A stretch of 6,148 bases of DNA from Actinomycetota bacterium (GTDB lineage: Bacteria; Actinomycetota; Acidimicrobiia; Acidimicrobiales; Ilumatobacteraceae), in the NCBI GenBank assembly GCA_016870295.1, contig VGBY01000064.1, positions 1 through 6,148 on the forward strand, in the 5' to 3' direction. The position numbers and the translations under genes are program-made. Below are positions 6,148 to 6,148 of this stretch, one piece after another. The notes under the pieces are model-generated. The model did not search any database, was not told the origin of the DNA, and worked only from the letters and a program-made list of their open reading frames with translations. The stretch's first letter is position 1. Each line of letters starts with the position of its first letter.

Positions 6148-6148
6148 C

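Noticed and set aside
1..6148. A new defence, mobile or secretion system
   Set aside because: Every substantial frame on the plus strand is a recognisable housekeeping gene, and no integrase, transposase, terminal repeats, CRISPR repeats or toxin-antitoxin pair is visible.

Overview
The window is a moderately GC-rich bacterial chromosomal segment carrying two adjacent housekeeping gene sets, all read left to right except a gene fragment at the right edge. The first set is for elongation-type cell-wall synthesis: the tail of a probable mreD (2-112), then mrdA/PBP2 (130-2295) and rodA (2297-3469). The second set is an RNase E/G gene (3651-5417) followed by the ribosomal protein genes rplU (L21, 5432-5743) and rpmA (L27, 5747-6001). 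The order RNase E/G - rplU - rpmA, and the joining of an mre/PBP2/RodA block to it, suggest an Actinomycetota-like organism. The moderate GC content and long PBP2 would fit a lineage such as Acidimicrobiia, but that placement is inference from memory of gene order and cannot be settled here.

Layout: mreD, mrdA and rodA are tightly packed (17-nt and 1-nt gaps) and look like one transcript. A 181-nt non-coding gap (3470-3650) follows rodA. It holds two compact hairpins and a strong ribosome binding site, and is best read as the untranslated leader of the RNase E/G mRNA. The RNase gene, rplU and rpmA are again closely spaced (14-nt and 3-nt gaps). After rpmA there is a two-part hairpin without a T-run (6022-6050), then the 3' end of an unidentified gene on the minus strand (6061-6147), so the right edge is a convergent junction.

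Function: PBP2 (transpeptidase) and RodA (SEDS glycosyltransferase) form the core peptidoglycan synthase of the elongasome, and MreD is a membrane partner of it. RNase E/G starts mRNA decay and rRNA processing, and L21 and L27 are 50S subunit proteins.

I see no mobile element, CRISPR array, tRNA, rRNA or defence system. The unusual points are inside the housekeeping genes. RNase E/G has about 150 residues of disordered Arg-rich N-terminus with a regular R-D-x-x-x pentapeptide repeat and almost nothing after its zinc-link. RodA lacks the Trp normally found in the W-(I/L)-D-L-G motif. PBP2 has a four-cysteine insert between its first two catalytic motifs.
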